The notes under the pieces are model-generated. The model had not been told where the DNA came from and did not search any database. It saw only the letters and a program-made list of their open reading frames with translations. A stretch of 64,000 nt of DNA from an uncultured Ruminococcus sp. (GTDB lineage Bacteria; Bacillota; Clostridia; Lachnospirales; Lachnospiraceae): the NCBI GenBank assembly GCA_900553885.1, contig USFD01000004.1:1-64000 (forward strand), in the 5' to 3' direction. Position numbers and translations under genes: made by a program. Shown here one piece after another: positions 34,833 to 45,109 of this stretch (positions are counted from its first letter, which is position 1; every line of letters begins with the position of its first letter).

Positions 34833-37256
34833 TTATGTTCCGAGGAAGCCGTCTATCTCCACCCTGATTCCATCCGACCATACAGACAGCGCGCCGTAAT
34901 CCTGGGTGGAATACACAGAACAGTCGGCATTTTCAAGCCGTTCCAGTGTTTCCGGATGGGGATGTCCGTAGCGGTTTTCCTGTCCTGCGGATATCAGAGC
35001 CACTGACGGATTTATTATATGAAGGAACTCTTCGGAACCGGAAGAACGGGAGCCGTGATGCGCAGCTTTCAGAACCGTATAGGATTTCAATCTTCCGCTT
35101 TCTGCCAGGGCCTTTTCACCTGATCCCTCCAGATCCCCGGTAAACAACATGGAAAACTCTCCATACGTAAGTTCCAGCACCATAGACGCGGCATTGCTTC
35201 CTTTCTCAGCCAAAAGAGATTCCTCCGGTGCCAGACAGACCAGACTGAATTCAACGTCAGGCAGGGCCTCGCTGATCTTATCCCCCGGCTTCATCACTGC
35301 AAGTCTGGTGCCGTTTTCCAGGGCCGTCCGGGCAGCCCCCGTCAGCTTGTCATCATGGAACTGCTCCGGAGGCAGCACCAGGGTTCTGATCCGGACGCCC
35401 ATCTTCTGGTTGGCAAGCATCTCTGTCATGCCATTCAGATGGTCGCTGTCCCCGTGAGAAAGGAAAACGTAATCCAGCGTATCTGTTCCCTGCGCCAGAA
35501 GAAACGGTTCGATCCGATAAGAGCCGGGCGAAGAAACGTCACTGCTGCCTCCATCAATAAAATACGTCTTCCCCGATGCACTGCGGATAAAGATCCCGTC
35601 TCCCTGTCCCACATCCAGCACCGTGATCTGTACGCCGCCCGGATGTTCATATCCGCTGCGGCATACAACGGGCATAGCTGCCGCAAAACACAGCAGAAAA
35701 ATCCCCGGCATCTTCAACAGCCGCAGTTCTCCCGGACCGAGCTCTTTCTTCTCTGCTTCCCGTCTCTTTTTCCGGCATATCAGACAGCGGTATGCCAGAT
35801 ATGCTGCCGCCATCGCCCCGTAATAGACAGCCAGCCACGGTATTCCGGGCCGGCCTGTCACAAATCGGCTGCCCGGCAGGCTTCCGGCCAGCACACAGCT
35901 TCCGTCATAAAGGAACAGTACAGCCCGGCAGGCCTGAAGCACCAGACTGCCCAGCCGATCCCAAATCAGAGTAAGAAAAGAGCCCAAAAGCCCGGCTCCC
36001 ATAATAAGGGACATGGCCGGGATAACAAGCAGATTCAGCAGCGCCGAGTATGGCGGCACCTCAAAGTAGAAATAAAGAAGCGGACCCATCAGAAAAACAC
36101 TGACCGCCAGACTGGAGCTAAGACCGGCGCCTAATTTCCCCGGTATCCCGGAAATGCAATGTATGAATCTGTCTGCCCCTTTGTTTCTGTCTTTTCTGTT
36201 TTCTCCTTCCTTTTTTCTGAAGCGGATTCTTTTCCTGTCCGTCTCCCGGCAGCGCAGCATTTCCTCAAATACCGGTGTGAGAAGCACAATTCCCAGAATA
36301 GCCCCGTAGGAAAGCTGATAAGCCGCATCTGTCAGATAAAGCGGCTGCCACAGACACGCTGCTGCGGCTGATACAAGCAGGCTGGTAGGCAGATCATAGT
36401 CCCTGCCCCACACATCGGCTCCGGCCCGTATGAGAAACATGATCAGAGCCCGGACAGCTGACACGCTCCCTCCGATCATAACAGTATACAAAATAAGAAG
36501 GATTCCTCCGCAGACACCTGCAGCGGCAAACGGAAGTCCGATTTTCCTGAGCAGGCTGTACAGGCCGGATCCGATAAAGGACATATGCAGTCCTGAAATA
36601 GCCAGAATATGCCCGATCCCATTTTTCTGATACATTTTCTTCATTTCCTCATCCAGGCCGCTTTTTTCTCCAAGAAGTACTGCGCTCATAGTATTTCCAT
36701 AATATTCTCCCAGATGCCGGACCAGTTTTTCCCTCCATCCGTCTCTCAGGCACTGGAGGAAATCCCTGATCGGATCTGTTCTGCCGGAAACCAGGTCTGC
36801 CTGTTCTGCCCAGACCAGAAAACGGATCCCCTGCTTCTCATAATAGGATTTCTGATCAAAATTGCCCGGATTACGGGCTGACGAAAAGACCTCGGCCTCA
36901 CCGGTAATCCGAAGTCTGTTTCCTGGTCTTATTCTGTTGTTCTGTTTTTTTGTCGGATTCTGATTTCTGATTTTAATCTGATCTGGTTTCATATAAACCA
37001 GTACTTTTGACTCACTGATCTTCTGTCCTGAAGCAGAGATCTGATTATCTGTCAGGAAAACTGCAGTTACTTTTTCCTTTTCCTCAATACGGTCCACCGT
37101 ACCTGTAAGGCGGATCTGTTCTGCCTGGCCCGGAAGAAGGGCTTCCTTTTCAGACGTTTTTCTTTTTTCTGTCTCTCCCGTCTGAAAAAGAAGTCCGCTG
37201 CCGGCAGCCTGAATAATAAGAATAAGTGTACATATCATACACAACGGTCGTTTCAT
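34833..37256 (-). CDS. comEC: DNA internalisation protein ComEC/Rec2
   Basis: An 807-residue membrane protein forming the DNA uptake channel. An N-terminal OB-like domain (about residues 45-150) is followed by the polytopic competence domain with the signature GHILAISGLHMSFIG. The C-terminal metallo-beta-lactamase domain (about 540-800) carries LSHGDSDHLNGM and KAAHHGSRSSGS. It overlaps the GerMN lipoprotein gene by four bases (ATGA), indicating translational coupling. With the ComEA-like lipoprotein upstream it suggests transformation capacity or nutritional DNA uptake; no pilus genes are in the window. Confidence 0.94.
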   Translation of the reverse strand: MKRPLCMICTLILIIQAAGSGLLFQTGETEKRKTSEKEALLPGQAEQIRLTGTVDRIEEKEKVTAVFLTDNQISASGQKISESKVLVYMKPDQIKIRNQNPTKKQNNRIRPGNRLRITGEAEVFSSARNPGNFDQKSYYEKQGIRFLVWAEQADLVSGRTDPIRDFLQCLRDGWREKLVRHLGEYYGNTMSAVLLGEKSGLDEEMKKMYQKNGIGHILAISGLHMSFIGSGLYSLLRKIGLPFAAAGVCGGILLILYTVMIGGSVSAVRALIMFLIRAGADVWGRDYDLPTSLLVSAAAACLWQPLYLTDAAYQLSYGAILGIVLLTPVFEEMLRCRETDRKRIRFRKKEGENRKDRNKGADRFIHCISGIPGKLGAGLSSSLAVSVFLMGPLLYFYFEVPPYSALLNLLVIPAMSLIMGAGLLGSFLTLIWDRLGSLVLQACRAVLFLYDGSCVLAGSLPGSRFVTGRPGIPWLAVYYGAMAAAYLAYRCLICRKKRREAEKKELGPGELRLLKMPGIFLLCFAAAMPVVCRSGYEHPGGVQITVLDVGQGDGIFIRSASGKTYFIDGGSSDVSSPGSYRIEPFLLAQGTDTLDYVFLSHGDSDHLNGMTEMLANQKMGVRIRTLVLPPEQFHDDKLTGAARTALENGTRLAVMKPGDKISEALPDVEFSLVCLAPEESLLAEKGSNAASMVLELTYGEFSMLFTGDLEGSGEKALAESGRLKSYTVLKAAHHGSRSSGSEEFLHIINPSVALISAGQENRYGHPHPETLERLENADCSVYSTQDYGALSVWSDGIRVEIDGFLGT

Positions 37257-38191
37257 GTTTCATTTTCTTCAGCTGCGACCCAGTTCATATCTGCTTTCAG
37301 AGGCTTGGATAAATCCACTGTCTCCATATAAGTATTGTCCGATTCCCCGTTAATCGTAATCTGTACCTGCTCTGCCTCTGTTCCCTCTGTCAGAGAATTA
37401 ACAATGGAATAAACTGTCAGTTCCGGCAGGATGTCATACGTACCGGTAAGAAAGGTACTGTCAAAATTCACATAACAGATCCGGTCTTTAATTGTTACAC
37501 TCAGAAGATTTGTGCCTGGATTGATAACCGGATATGCATCACCGCTCTGCGGTCCCTGCATCAGCTTTTCCACGATCAGTTTTTCTTTTGAAATATTACT
37601 GTTGTAGCGGACGTCCATAGACTGTTTTACCAGCTTATCTCCCGCTTCATTTGCAAAATACAGCTCCAGTGTCTCTGTCTGATAAGAACTGGGGGAAGAC
37701 GCTGTATTTTCCACAAAGTCGTCTTCATTCATAAGGCCCACTGCCCGTCCGTCACCGTCTTTAAGATTTTCACCGTTCACAGAAAAATAGACCGCATTAA
37801 TTCCGTCTATCCGGACCAGCGACTGTACAACAGCCGCCCGTACCAGCTTCTCTTCCACATTTCCCATCTGAAGATAGGCGCTGTTAAAATCCAACGCCAG
37901 GATGCCTCCACTGATCGTACATTTCGTTACCTCCACATCCTCCGGGAATACTGTGGTATACTCAATCTCAGACGCCGGCTCCTTCATTTCCGCCAGGACA
38001 GCTTCGGCCTGTGCAAGAGGATCATCCTCATCAAACTCAAACGTGATCTTTACCAGACCGGTTCTGTCTGTATTCAGACTGTATATATAACTGTCTCCAC
38101 TGTCCACATCCGTCCGCTTTGCACATGCGGCCAGCAGAAAAACAGTCAGGACAGCCATCAGAACCGCTGTTATCTTTCTTCCTGTTCTCAT
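37253..38191 (-). CDS. GerMN-domain lipoprotein
   Basis: A 312-residue secreted lipoprotein with a signal peptide and lipobox LAAC (Cys23). Two GerMN (sporulation/germination) domains follow, about residues 70-150 (LDFNSAYLQMG, VQSLVRIDGINAVYFSVNG) and 180-290 (EKLMQGPQSGDAYPVINPG, VYSIVNSLTEG). The family is found in the spore cortex germination protein GerM and in Firmicute envelope lipoproteins. It lies 11 bases after the histidine kinase gene and overlaps comEC by four bases. A cell-envelope role is likely. Confidence 0.88.
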   Translation of the reverse strand: MRTGRKITAVLMAVLTVFLLAACAKRTDVDSGDSYIYSLNTDRTGLVKITFEFDEDDPLAQAEAVLAEMKEPASEIEYTTVFPEDVEVTKCTISGGILALDFNSAYLQMGNVEEKLVRAAVVQSLVRIDGINAVYFSVNGENLKDGDGRAVGLMNEDDFVENTASSPSSYQTETLELYFANEAGDKLVKQSMDVRYNSNISKEKLIVEKLMQGPQSGDAYPVINPGTNLLSVTIKDRICYVNFDSTFLTGTYDILPELTVYSIVNSLTEGTEAEQVQITINGESDNTYMETVDLSKPLKADMNWVAAEENET

Positions 38192-38202
38192 ATTTCTGCC
38201 TC

Positions 38203-39591
38203 CTATGCCGCCACATACGTGAGAGGAATCCGGACTGTAAATGTCGTTCCCTCCCCTTCGATGCTGTGTACCTTGATCGAACCTCTGTGCACAATCACTG
38301 CGTTTCTCGCAATTGCCAGTCCCAGGCCTGTCCCTCCGATTTCTCTGGAATGAGACTTGTCCACCCGGTAAAACCGCTCGAATATATGGGCCTGGTCTTT
38401 TTCCGGAATTCCGATTCCGGAATCCTCAACTTTGATATAGAAAAACTTATGGTCCGCGTTGAGAGACACATGCACCCAGCCGTTATCCACATTATATTTA
38501 ATCGCATTCTCCACAAGATTGGATACCGCAAGAGAAAACTTAGTCTCATCGATCTCCGCAGTTACCGGCCGGAAGCTTTCCATTACCATCTCCACATTTT
38601 TCTTTTGCGCGATGGGTTTCAGTCGCTTCAGGATCTGTTCCAGAAGTTCATTGATATTTACGGACTGAATGTTGATATTCTGTCCCGTTTTATCCATTTT
38701 GACAAGAGATAGAAGGTCGGTAATGATCTGATTCTCCCGGTCGATCTCCTTAGCAATATCGCCCATAAACTCCTGATACATTTCTACAGGCACATTTTCC
38801 TGCTCCAGGAGAGAATCCGCCAGTACTTTCATAGATGTCATGGGCGTCTTCAGCTCATGAGAGACATTGGAAACAAATTCTTCTCTGGATTCATCCAGAA
38901 TCTTCAGCCTTCCCAGCATCTTGTTAAATGCCTCGCTCATCTGTCTGGTCTCCGTAAATGTCTCCACATGCAGCACATCATCCGTATAACCTTCTGTCAC
39001 GCTTTCAATGGCGCGGGTAATCCTGTGCAGCGGACGCACTACCCTGTCTGCCGCAAATACGCCGGCAAGCGCAAGCAGAAACATGGCAATTCCGATGATC
39101 ACGCCGCCCTGTGTATGCAGCTCTGAAATTGTATCCTCAATCGTATCTGTAGACACACTTGCCTGCATCACTCCGGCAATTCCCTCGCCTTCCGGTCCCG
39201 GAATCGGTGTGGATACTTCAATATAATGATTCTGCCTGTCGTAATAGCTGACAGTCTCGCCCTGCATACTCCGGATCACATTTTCCGATACGTCCGTTTT
39301 TCCTTCATCCAGGTCATATGTATCTCTTACAACTCTGAGCTGGCCGTCAATAACCATAACACGTCCATTGTAAATATCTGTCAGCTGTGAAAGATTGGCA
39401 TTGATCACCTCGGATGAAGTATCCGAAAGATACCCGTAAGTACTGAACTGATTACACAGAATTGTGCATTGATTCTGAATTTCTGCAGTCTGAAGCTGTA
39501 CTGCTCTGGACTCGTAATATGCTACGATTCCGAAAAACACAGCCAGACAGGGCACAAGCCCTGCCAGCATAATAATTACGATGATCCGCAC
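38203..39591 (-). CDS. Sensor histidine kinase
   Basis: A 462-residue HisKA kinase of the WalK/ResE/PhoR type. It has two membrane helices (about residues 1-24 and 158-180) flanking an extracellular sensor domain, then HAMP, the phosphoacceptor H-box VSNVSHELKTPM and the ATPase motifs GIGIPEKDQ and GGTGLGLAIA. The start is unclear. The only conventional start, a GTG, has no ribosome binding site. The same frame continues upstream with a basic cytosolic segment (KLRLRIRDRIFRNLR) back into the regulator gene, where ATT codons follow GGGGAGTGGG. It partners the response regulator just upstream. Confidence 0.9.
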   Translation of the reverse strand: MRIIVIIMLAGLVPCLAVFFGIVAYYESRAVQLQTAEIQNQCTILCNQFSTYGYLSDTSSEVINANLSQLTDIYNGRVMVIDGQLRVVRDTYDLDEGKTDVSENVIRSMQGETVSYYDRQNHYIEVSTPIPGPEGEGIAGVMQASVSTDTIEDTISELHTQGGVIIGIAMFLLALAGVFAADRVVRPLHRITRAIESVTEGYTDDVLHVETFTETRQMSEAFNKMLGRLKILDESREEFVSNVSHELKTPMTSMKVLADSLLEQENVPVEMYQEFMGDIAKEIDRENQIITDLLSLVKMDKTGQNINIQSVNINELLEQILKRLKPIAQKKNVEMVMESFRPVTAEIDETKFSLAVSNLVENAIKYNVDNGWVHVSLNADHKFFYIKVEDSGIGIPEKDQAHIFERFYRVDKSHSREIGGTGLGLAIARNAVIVHRGSIKVHSIEGEGTTFTVRIPLTYVAA

Positions 39592-39634
39592 ACGAAGATT
39601 GCGGAATATTCTGTCTCTGATTCTGAGCCGAAGC

Positions 39635-40321
39635 TTACCCCTGGAAATAATAACCCACTCCCCACTTTGTATGTACGTATTTCGGTTCGCTTGGATTTAC
39701 CTCAATCTTCTCCCTCAGTCTTCTGATATGTACATCCACAGTTCTTGCATCTCCCGGATAATCATATCCCCAGATGAGATTCAGAAGGTTCTCCCTGCTG
39801 TATACCTTGTTCGGATTCATAGCCAGAAGTTCCAGAACATCAAACTCCTTGGCCGTCAGATTGATCTCCCGTTCTCCAATAAACACTCGTCTGCTCTCAC
39901 AGTCAATCTTCATGTTCCCCTTTATAAGGACCGGACTTCCCGCCGGCTCCTTTCTCTTGGTTGTGCGGCGCATAATGGCTTTGATTCTTGCCTTAACCTC
40001 AAGAATATTAAAGGGCTTCGTTATATAATCATCTGCTCCGTATTCCAGTCCAAGAATCTTGTCCATATCCTCGCTTTTCGCAGTCAGCATGACTATAGGC
40101 ATATCCGAAAACTCCCGGATCTGCTGGCACACCTCGAACCCGTCTTTCTTCGGAAGCATCACATCCAGGAGCACCAGATCATACTCGCAGTTTCTGGCAT
40201 ATTCCAGCGCTTCCTCGCCGTCATATGCGCAGTCTACTTCCATCCCCTCCTGCTCCAGGCTGAAACGGATTCCTTTCACGATTAATTTTTCATCATCCAC
40301 AACCAATATTTTCTTACTCAT
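39635..40321 (-). CDS. OmpR/PhoB-family response regulator
   Basis: A 228-residue response regulator: a receiver domain (residues 1-118) with acidic pocket DDE near residue 10, phosphoacceptor Asp in LVLLDVMLP (about 53) and the Thr/Lys switch residues in MLTAKS and TKPF. A winged-helix effector domain follows (ELLAMNPNKVYSRENLLNLI, then VDVHIRRLREKI). It resembles WalR/PhoP-type regulators, but the envelope-linked WalHIJ genes are absent, so the target set is unknown. Confidence 0.93.
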   Translation of the reverse strand: MSKKILVVDDEKLIVKGIRFSLEQEGMEVDCAYDGEEALEYARNCEYDLVLLDVMLPKKDGFEVCQQIREFSDMPIVMLTAKSEDMDKILGLEYGADDYITKPFNILEVKARIKAIMRRTTKRKEPAGSPVLIKGNMKIDCESRRVFIGEREINLTAKEFDVLELLAMNPNKVYSRENLLNLIWGYDYPGDARTVDVHIRRLREKIEVNPSEPKYVHTKWGVGYYFQG

Positions 40322-40343
40322 ACTCCAATATCTCGACTCCCTG

Positions 40344-40967
40344 CTATATCGTTATGTTATCCTTTATTTTATTAAATACTCCCTCTTTGATTCCCTCAAT
40401 CTGCATCAGTTCTTCTGTACTGGTAAATCTCCCGTGCTCCTCACGGTAATCCAGAATACTCTGAGCCTTTGCCTCGCCAATCCCGGTAAGCTGCATGAGT
40501 TCCTCTTTTCCGGCTGTATTAATATTTATCTTTCCCTGTTTCTTTCCGTCCGTACCGCTGGTTATTCCTGTTTCTGCAACCCCTGTACCGTACTCCAGTG
40601 CTTCCTCCTGAGTCGGCACATAAATGCGTCCTCCGTCTGTTACGGTTTCCGCCTGATTGACATACTCACCGGCTGCCTCTTCCGTCAGTCCGCCGGCCAG
40701 CTTTACCGCCTCAAACACACGCGCATCGCTTCTCAGCTTATATACTCCGGGAGAGTGCACCGCCCCGCATACATAAACGTAGGCGAATGTCTCCTCTTCC
40801 TCTTCACAGAACTCCTCCTGTGTCTCTGAATCTTCTTCTGTTCCGGATGGTTCTGTCAGTTCCAGTTCCGCAAGAGAGTCCTTCTGCCCTCCGCCGCAGC
40901 CTGAAAGCAGAAAAAAGGATCCAAGCAGAACCGCCACCATCCTGATCATTCTGAAATCGTCTCGCAT
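40344..40967 (-). CDS. ComEA-like helix-hairpin-helix lipoprotein
   Basis: A 207-residue DNA-receptor-like protein: a lipobox LLSGC (Cys24), an acidic linker (about residues 35-60), an SLBB domain (YVYVCGAVHSPGVYKLRSD), and two C-terminal helix-hairpin-helix motifs (ININTAGKEELMQLTGIGEA and STEELMQIEGIKEGV). ComEA binds incoming double-stranded DNA and passes it to ComEC, which is four genes downstream. A lipoprotein anchor instead of a membrane helix is slightly unusual. I start at the ATG after GAGGAAGAT rather than 21 codons upstream. Confidence 0.88.
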   Translation of the reverse strand: MRDDFRMIRMVAVLLGSFFLLSGCGGGQKDSLAELELTEPSGTEEDSETQEEFCEEEEETFAYVYVCGAVHSPGVYKLRSDARVFEAVKLAGGLTEEAAGEYVNQAETVTDGGRIYVPTQEEALEYGTGVAETGITSGTDGKKQGKININTAGKEELMQLTGIGEAKAQSILDYREEHGRFTSTEELMQIEGIKEGVFNKIKDNITI

Positions 40968-41095
40968 ATCTTCCTCACAATCCGCAGACTGTAAGAATAC
41001 CCCTTTATGCCGGACATAAAATACACACATAAGAAAGCCGAATCCTTTATACTTCTGCCGTCTATGTGAGCCGGCCGTGTAAACAGCCTGTTATT

Positions 41096-41124
41096 ATTGT
41101 AACGAATTTTTGTAAAAAAGACAA
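41096..41124 (-). promoter_or_regulatory. Promoter of comEA-like operon
   Basis: On the minus strand TTGTCT and TACAAT are 17 bases apart. It could drive the whole run from the ComEA-like gene to hemW. Confidence 0.55.
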
Positions 41125-41199
41125 TAGACAATTACGTGTTTGTTACAAGTTTATTGAAGGTTTATTACAGTTCTGTGCCTGTTTTATTCTTCTTTCTCT

Positions 41200-41631
41200 T
41201 TATTCCCACTGAAAAATGGCAATACCGACAATAGCCAGTGCAAGACCGCCCAGCTTTCTCCAGTCAATCGGCTCTTTCTCCATCCCGAACATTCCGAAAA
41301 GTTCGATCACATAAGACACGATCAGCTGTGCAACCACAATAAGAAGCGCTGATCTGGCCGGGCCCAGGGCTTCTATACTCTTAATCACAGTCCATGTAAT
41401 TCCTGCCCCGATCACGCCGCCCAGCAGCATATATCTGGGCTCTACCCTGCCCAGCGCCGCCACACTGTCCCGTCCTGTTGCAAACCAGACGGCAAGACAG
41501 ACTGCAAACGCAGTAAGCTGAACCCAGCCGTTGCTTACCCATACACCTGTCGTCTTTGTTACCTGGGTGTTAAAAACTCCCTGTACACTCATCAGGGCTC
41601 CTGATAAAAGAGCAATAAAAAAACCGATCAT
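41200..41631 (-). CDS. DMT-family (YdcZ/DUF606-type) membrane protein
   Basis: A 143-residue integral membrane protein with four to five predicted helices (for example IGFFIALLSGALMSVQGVFN and AFAVCLAVWFATG) and the family's N-terminal NTQV segment. The DUF606/YdcZ family is a half-size branch of the drug/metabolite transporter superfamily that probably acts as a dimer. The substrate is unknown. The start is set by GGAGGTAGGAAG directly upstream. It stands alone between the comEA-like and arginine operons. Confidence 0.87.
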   Translation of the reverse strand: MIGFFIALLSGALMSVQGVFNTQVTKTTGVWVSNGWVQLTAFAVCLAVWFATGRDSVAALGRVEPRYMLLGGVIGAGITWTVIKSIEALGPARSALLIVVAQLIVSYVIELFGMFGMEKEPIDWRKLGGLALAIVGIAIFQWE

Positions 41632-41774
41632 CTTCCTACCTCCATATAATGTACCATTCACACATATTTCAGTATATCCGACAACCGGTTTCTTTATTCC
41701 CGCCTGCTCTGTCCAGGCCTGTCTTTATTTTTATTCTGTCATGCGGAATTTCCGCAGTACGCTTCTGTTAAATG

Positions 41775-42956
41775 CTACTCAAGCGCTTTCTTCATTTTGG
41801 CAATCATTTCATCAATATGTTTTTCTTCTACAATAAGCGGAGGAACGAAGCGGATCACATTTCCTTGTGCCTGGATCACCAGAAGGCCTTCCTCTACTGC
41901 CCGGTTATTCACTTCCGCCAGAGGTTTTGTTATAACAATTCCCTGCATCAGGCCTTTCCCTTTGCGCTCTGTCACACAGTCCAGTTCTTCTACCAGCTCG
42001 TCCAGCTTTCTTGTCAGATAGGGAGCCACCTTGTTTACGTGTCCCACGATATCTTCCCGTTCAAAAATCTCAATGACTTTTTTCACTGCTGTACAGGCCA
42101 GAGGATTCCCGCCATATGTGGATCCATGGTCTCCGGACTGCAGCGAATATTCCGCCACTTCCTTCGTCAGGGCAAATGCCCCTACCGGAATGCCGTTTCC
42201 AATTGCTTTTGCCATGGTAAGGATGTCCGGTTTTACCCCGTATCCCTGCCATGCAAACATGCTTCCGGTTCTTCCCATACCGCACTGGACCTCATCGCAG
42301 ATCATAAGAATCCCGTTTTCATCACAGATATTCCGGATTCCCTCCATAAACTCCTGGGTGGCAGGATTAATGCCGCCCTCGCCCTGCAGCGGCTCCAGAA
42401 TGATGGCACAGGTCTTATCACTTACAAGGGCTTTCACACTGTCCAGATCATTGAACGTCGCGAACTTCACACCCGGTACCAACGGTTCAAAAGGATCCCT
42501 GTAAGCTTTATGGCCGGTTACGGATACCGCGCCGAAGGTTCTTCCGTGGAAAGAGTTTTCCATGGCAATAAACTCATATCTGCCTGTCTTCTTTGTATAG
42601 GCGTACCTTCTTGCCGCCTTAAGCGCCCCCTCGACCGCTTCGCCGCCGCTGTTCGTAAAAAACACCCGGTCCATACCGCAGACACGGTTTAACTCCCTTG
42701 CGGCCTCTCCGCAGCTCTCATGGTAATAAAGATTAGAGGTGTGATACAGGCGGTCAATCTGATCCTTCAAGGCACCGGCAAGCTCCTGATTGCCATAGCC
42801 CAGACCGCATACGGCAAATCCCGCCGCAAAATCCAGATATTTCTTTCCATCCGTATCATAAAGATACATGCCCTCTCCGTGATCAAGCACGACCGGGAAA
42901 CGATTATATACGTGAATAAGATTTTCTTCTGCTGACTGTATTTTACTGTTCACCAT
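41775..42956 (-). CDS. argD: Acetylornithine aminotransferase
   Basis: A 393-residue class III PLP aminotransferase that converts N-acetylglutamate semialdehyde to N-acetylornithine with glutamate as donor. It shows [14 protein letters not shown], the PLP-aspartate region [13 protein letters not shown], and the Schiff-base lysine in [13 protein letters not shown]. Last gene of the argC-GNAT-argJ-argB-argD order. Its start overlaps the argB end by 14 bases. A weak hairpin (TGCGGAAATTCCGCA) follows. Confidence 0.96.
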   Translation of the reverse strand: MVNSKIQSAEENLIHVYNRFPVVLDHGEGMYLYDTDGKKYLDFAAGFAVCGLGYGNQELAGALKDQIDRLYHTSNLYYHESCGEAARELNRVCGMDRVFFTNSGGEAVEGALKAARRYAYTKKTGRYEFIAMENSFHGRTFGAVSVTGHKAYRDPFEPLVPGVKFATFNDLDSVKALVSDKTCAIILEPLQGEGGINPATQEFMEGIRNICDENGILMICDEVQCGMGRTGSMFAWQGYGVKPDILTMAKAIGNGIPVGAFALTKEVAEYSLQSGDHGSTYGGNPLACTAVKKVIEIFEREDIVGHVNKVAPYLTRKLDELVEELDCVTERKGKGLMQGIVITKPLAEVNNRAVEEGLLVIQAQGNVIRFVPPLIVEEKHIDEMIAKMKKALE

Positions 42957-43845
42957 AATAATACCTGCTTTCTTTACTGTTTAATATCGCTGTGCCGATT
43001 CCTTTATTGGTAAAAATCTCCAGAAGAAGACAGTGCGGAATCCGCCCGTCCAGAATATGCACTCTGGATACGCCGTGAGCGATGGCATCAATGCAGTTCT
43101 GAAGCTTCGGCAGCATACCGCCGCCGATACTTCCGGAAGCCATCAGTTTCTTCGCCTCATCCACCCACAGCTCGGAAATCAGTGTGGAAGGATCATCCGG
43201 ATCTTTGTATACACCCTCAATGTCTGTCAGGAAAGCCAGCTTCTCAGCCCGGACTGCCCGTGCAATGGCACAGGCCGCATCATCCGCATTAATGTTGTAT
43301 GTATTATAATCGTCATCCATTCCCACAGGACAAACAATCGGAAGGAAATCCTTCTCCAGAAGGTCAAAGAGAATCGGCGCGTTGACATGTTTGATTTCAC
43401 CTACATATCCGATGTCCTGGCCGTCTGAATATTTTTTATCTACCCGCAGAAGGCCGCCGTCCTTCCCGCTGATGCCGATGGCGCGCACACCCAGACTTTC
43501 CACAAGCTGTACCAGACTTTTATTCACCCGTCCAAGCACCATCTCCGCAATCTCCATTGTACTTTCATCTGTCACGCGAAGGCCGTTGATAAATCTGGGC
43601 TCCATTCCCGTCTTTGCAACCCATTTGCTGATTTCTTTGCCGCCGCCGTGAACGATAATCGGCTTGAATCCTACCAGCTTCAGCAGAGTCACGTCTTCGA
43701 TCACCCGCTTTTTCAGCTCTTCATCCACCATAGCGCTTCCGCCGTATTTCACAACGATAATCTTTCTGTTAAAACGCTGGATATATGGCAGAGCCTCAAT
43801 CAGGACCTGCGCTTTGTCCAGATACTGCTGCATATTTTCATTCAT
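42943..43845 (-). CDS. argB: Acetylglutamate kinase
   Basis: A 300-residue amino acid kinase that phosphorylates N-acetylglutamate. It shows the N-terminal [15 protein letters not shown] and the nucleotide-binding DDAACAIA region. An N-terminal helix (residues 1-20) of the type found in arginine-feedback-inhibited hexameric enzymes is present, suggesting arginine control. It lies 17 bases after argJ and overlaps argD. Confidence 0.97.
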   Translation of the reverse strand: MNENMQQYLDKAQVLIEALPYIQRFNRKIIVVKYGGSAMVDEELKKRVIEDVTLLKLVGFKPIIVHGGGKEISKWVAKTGMEPRFINGLRVTDESTMEIAEMVLGRVNKSLVQLVESLGVRAIGISGKDGGLLRVDKKYSDGQDIGYVGEIKHVNAPILFDLLEKDFLPIVCPVGMDDDYNTYNINADDAACAIARAVRAEKLAFLTDIEGVYKDPDDPSTLISELWVDEAKKLMASGSIGGGMLPKLQNCIDAIAHGVSRVHILDGRIPHCLLLEIFTNKGIGTAILNSKESRYYYGEQ

Positions 43846-43862
43846 AATTCCTGTATTCCTCC

Positions 43863-45086
43863 TTAACTCCGGTAATCCGCGTTGATATTGATATATTCAT
43901 GTGTCAGATCACAGCCCCAGGCTGACGCCTGCGCCTCTCCTTCTCCGATATCCGCGGTTACTGTCACTTCCGGCTGAGAGAGAATCTCCGTTGCCTTCTC
44001 CTCGCTGTACTCTACCGCTACTCCATTTTCTATAATCTTAAGCTTTCCTGCACTGCTCTCAAAAAACAGGGACACTTTTTCCGGATCAAATTCAGCCCCG
44101 GAATATCCCATCGCACAGAGAATTCTTCCCCAGTTGGCGTCATGTCCGGCAATAGCTGTCTTGGTCAGATTGGAGCAGACAATGGACTTTGCCAGTACTT
44201 TTGCCTGTTCTTTTGTCTGTGCGCCCGTAATCTTTGCCTCAAAGAGCGCCGTCGCCCCCTCGCCGTCGCCGGCAATCTTTTTCGCCAGAGTTTCATTTAC
44301 ATAATGAAGAGCCTGGCAGAACTTCTCATATTCCGGGGTGCCATACCGGATCTTGTCGTTCCCGGCCATGCCGTTTGCAAGCAGAAGCACTGTGTCATTG
44401 GTAGATGTGTCTCCGTCTACGGATATCATATTGTAGGTATCTTCCACATCCGCGCGCAGCGCTCTGCGCAGTGCTTTTCCGGAAATCTTCGCGTCAGTTG
44501 TAATGAAAGACAGCATGGTGCACATATTCGGATGGATCATGCCGGAGCCTTTTGCCATGCCGCCGATGGTCACTGTTTTTCCATTGATATCAAAGGTAAC
44601 CGCCGCTTCTTTCGGTCTGGTATCCGTTGTCATAATCGCCCCTGCCGCCGCGGCGCCGCTTTCCCTGTCTGCTTTTTTCTCCCCCGCAAGCATATGAATG
44701 CCTTTTTCAATCCGATCGACCGGCATCTGCATGCCGATCACTCCGGTGGAGCCCACCAGCACACTGGCTGCATCTACATTCAGCGCCTGAGACGCGGCCT
44801 TTGCCGTCTTTCTGCAGCATTCTATTCCTTCTTCGCCGGTGCATGCGTTTGCAATCCCTGAATTTACAATCACTGCCTGGGGACGGAGCTTCTTCTCCAC
44901 AATCTCTCTGTCCCATTTCACCGGTGCGGCTTTTACCACATTGGTTGTAAAAGCGCCTGCTGCTTTGCATGGTTTTTCACTGTAGATCAGCGCCATATCC
45001 GTGCGGTCCTGATATTTGATTCCCGCTGCGGCCGCGGCCGCCTCAAATCCTTTCGCCGCCGTTACTCCTCCGTCAATTATATTCAT
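43863..45086 (-). CDS. argJ: Glutamate N-acetyltransferase / amino-acid acetyltransferase
   Basis: A 407-residue ArgJ that recycles the acetyl group from N-acetylornithine to glutamate. It is made as a proenzyme cut into alpha and beta chains. The cleavage site is visible in [13 protein letters not shown], where the nucleophilic threonine is present but the preceding residue is Cys instead of the usual Ala. Whether it is mono- or bifunctional cannot be read from sequence. It lies between the GNAT gene and argB. Confidence 0.96.
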   Translation of the reverse strand: MNIIDGGVTAAKGFEAAAAAAGIKYQDRTDMALIYSEKPCKAAGAFTTNVVKAAPVKWDREIVEKKLRPQAVIVNSGIANACTGEEGIECCRKTAKAASQALNVDAASVLVGSTGVIGMQMPVDRIEKGIHMLAGEKKADRESGAAAAGAIMTTDTRPKEAAVTFDINGKTVTIGGMAKGSGMIHPNMCTMLSFITTDAKISGKALRRALRADVEDTYNMISVDGDTSTNDTVLLLANGMAGNDKIRYGTPEYEKFCQALHYVNETLAKKIAGDGEGATALFEAKITGAQTKEQAKVLAKSIVCSNLTKTAIAGHDANWGRILCAMGYSGAEFDPEKVSLFFESSAGKLKIIENGVAVEYSEEKATEILSQPEVTVTADIGEGEAQASAWGCDLTHEYININADYRS

Positions 45087-45109
45087 CTTCCTTACACTCC
45101 TTTTCTCTG

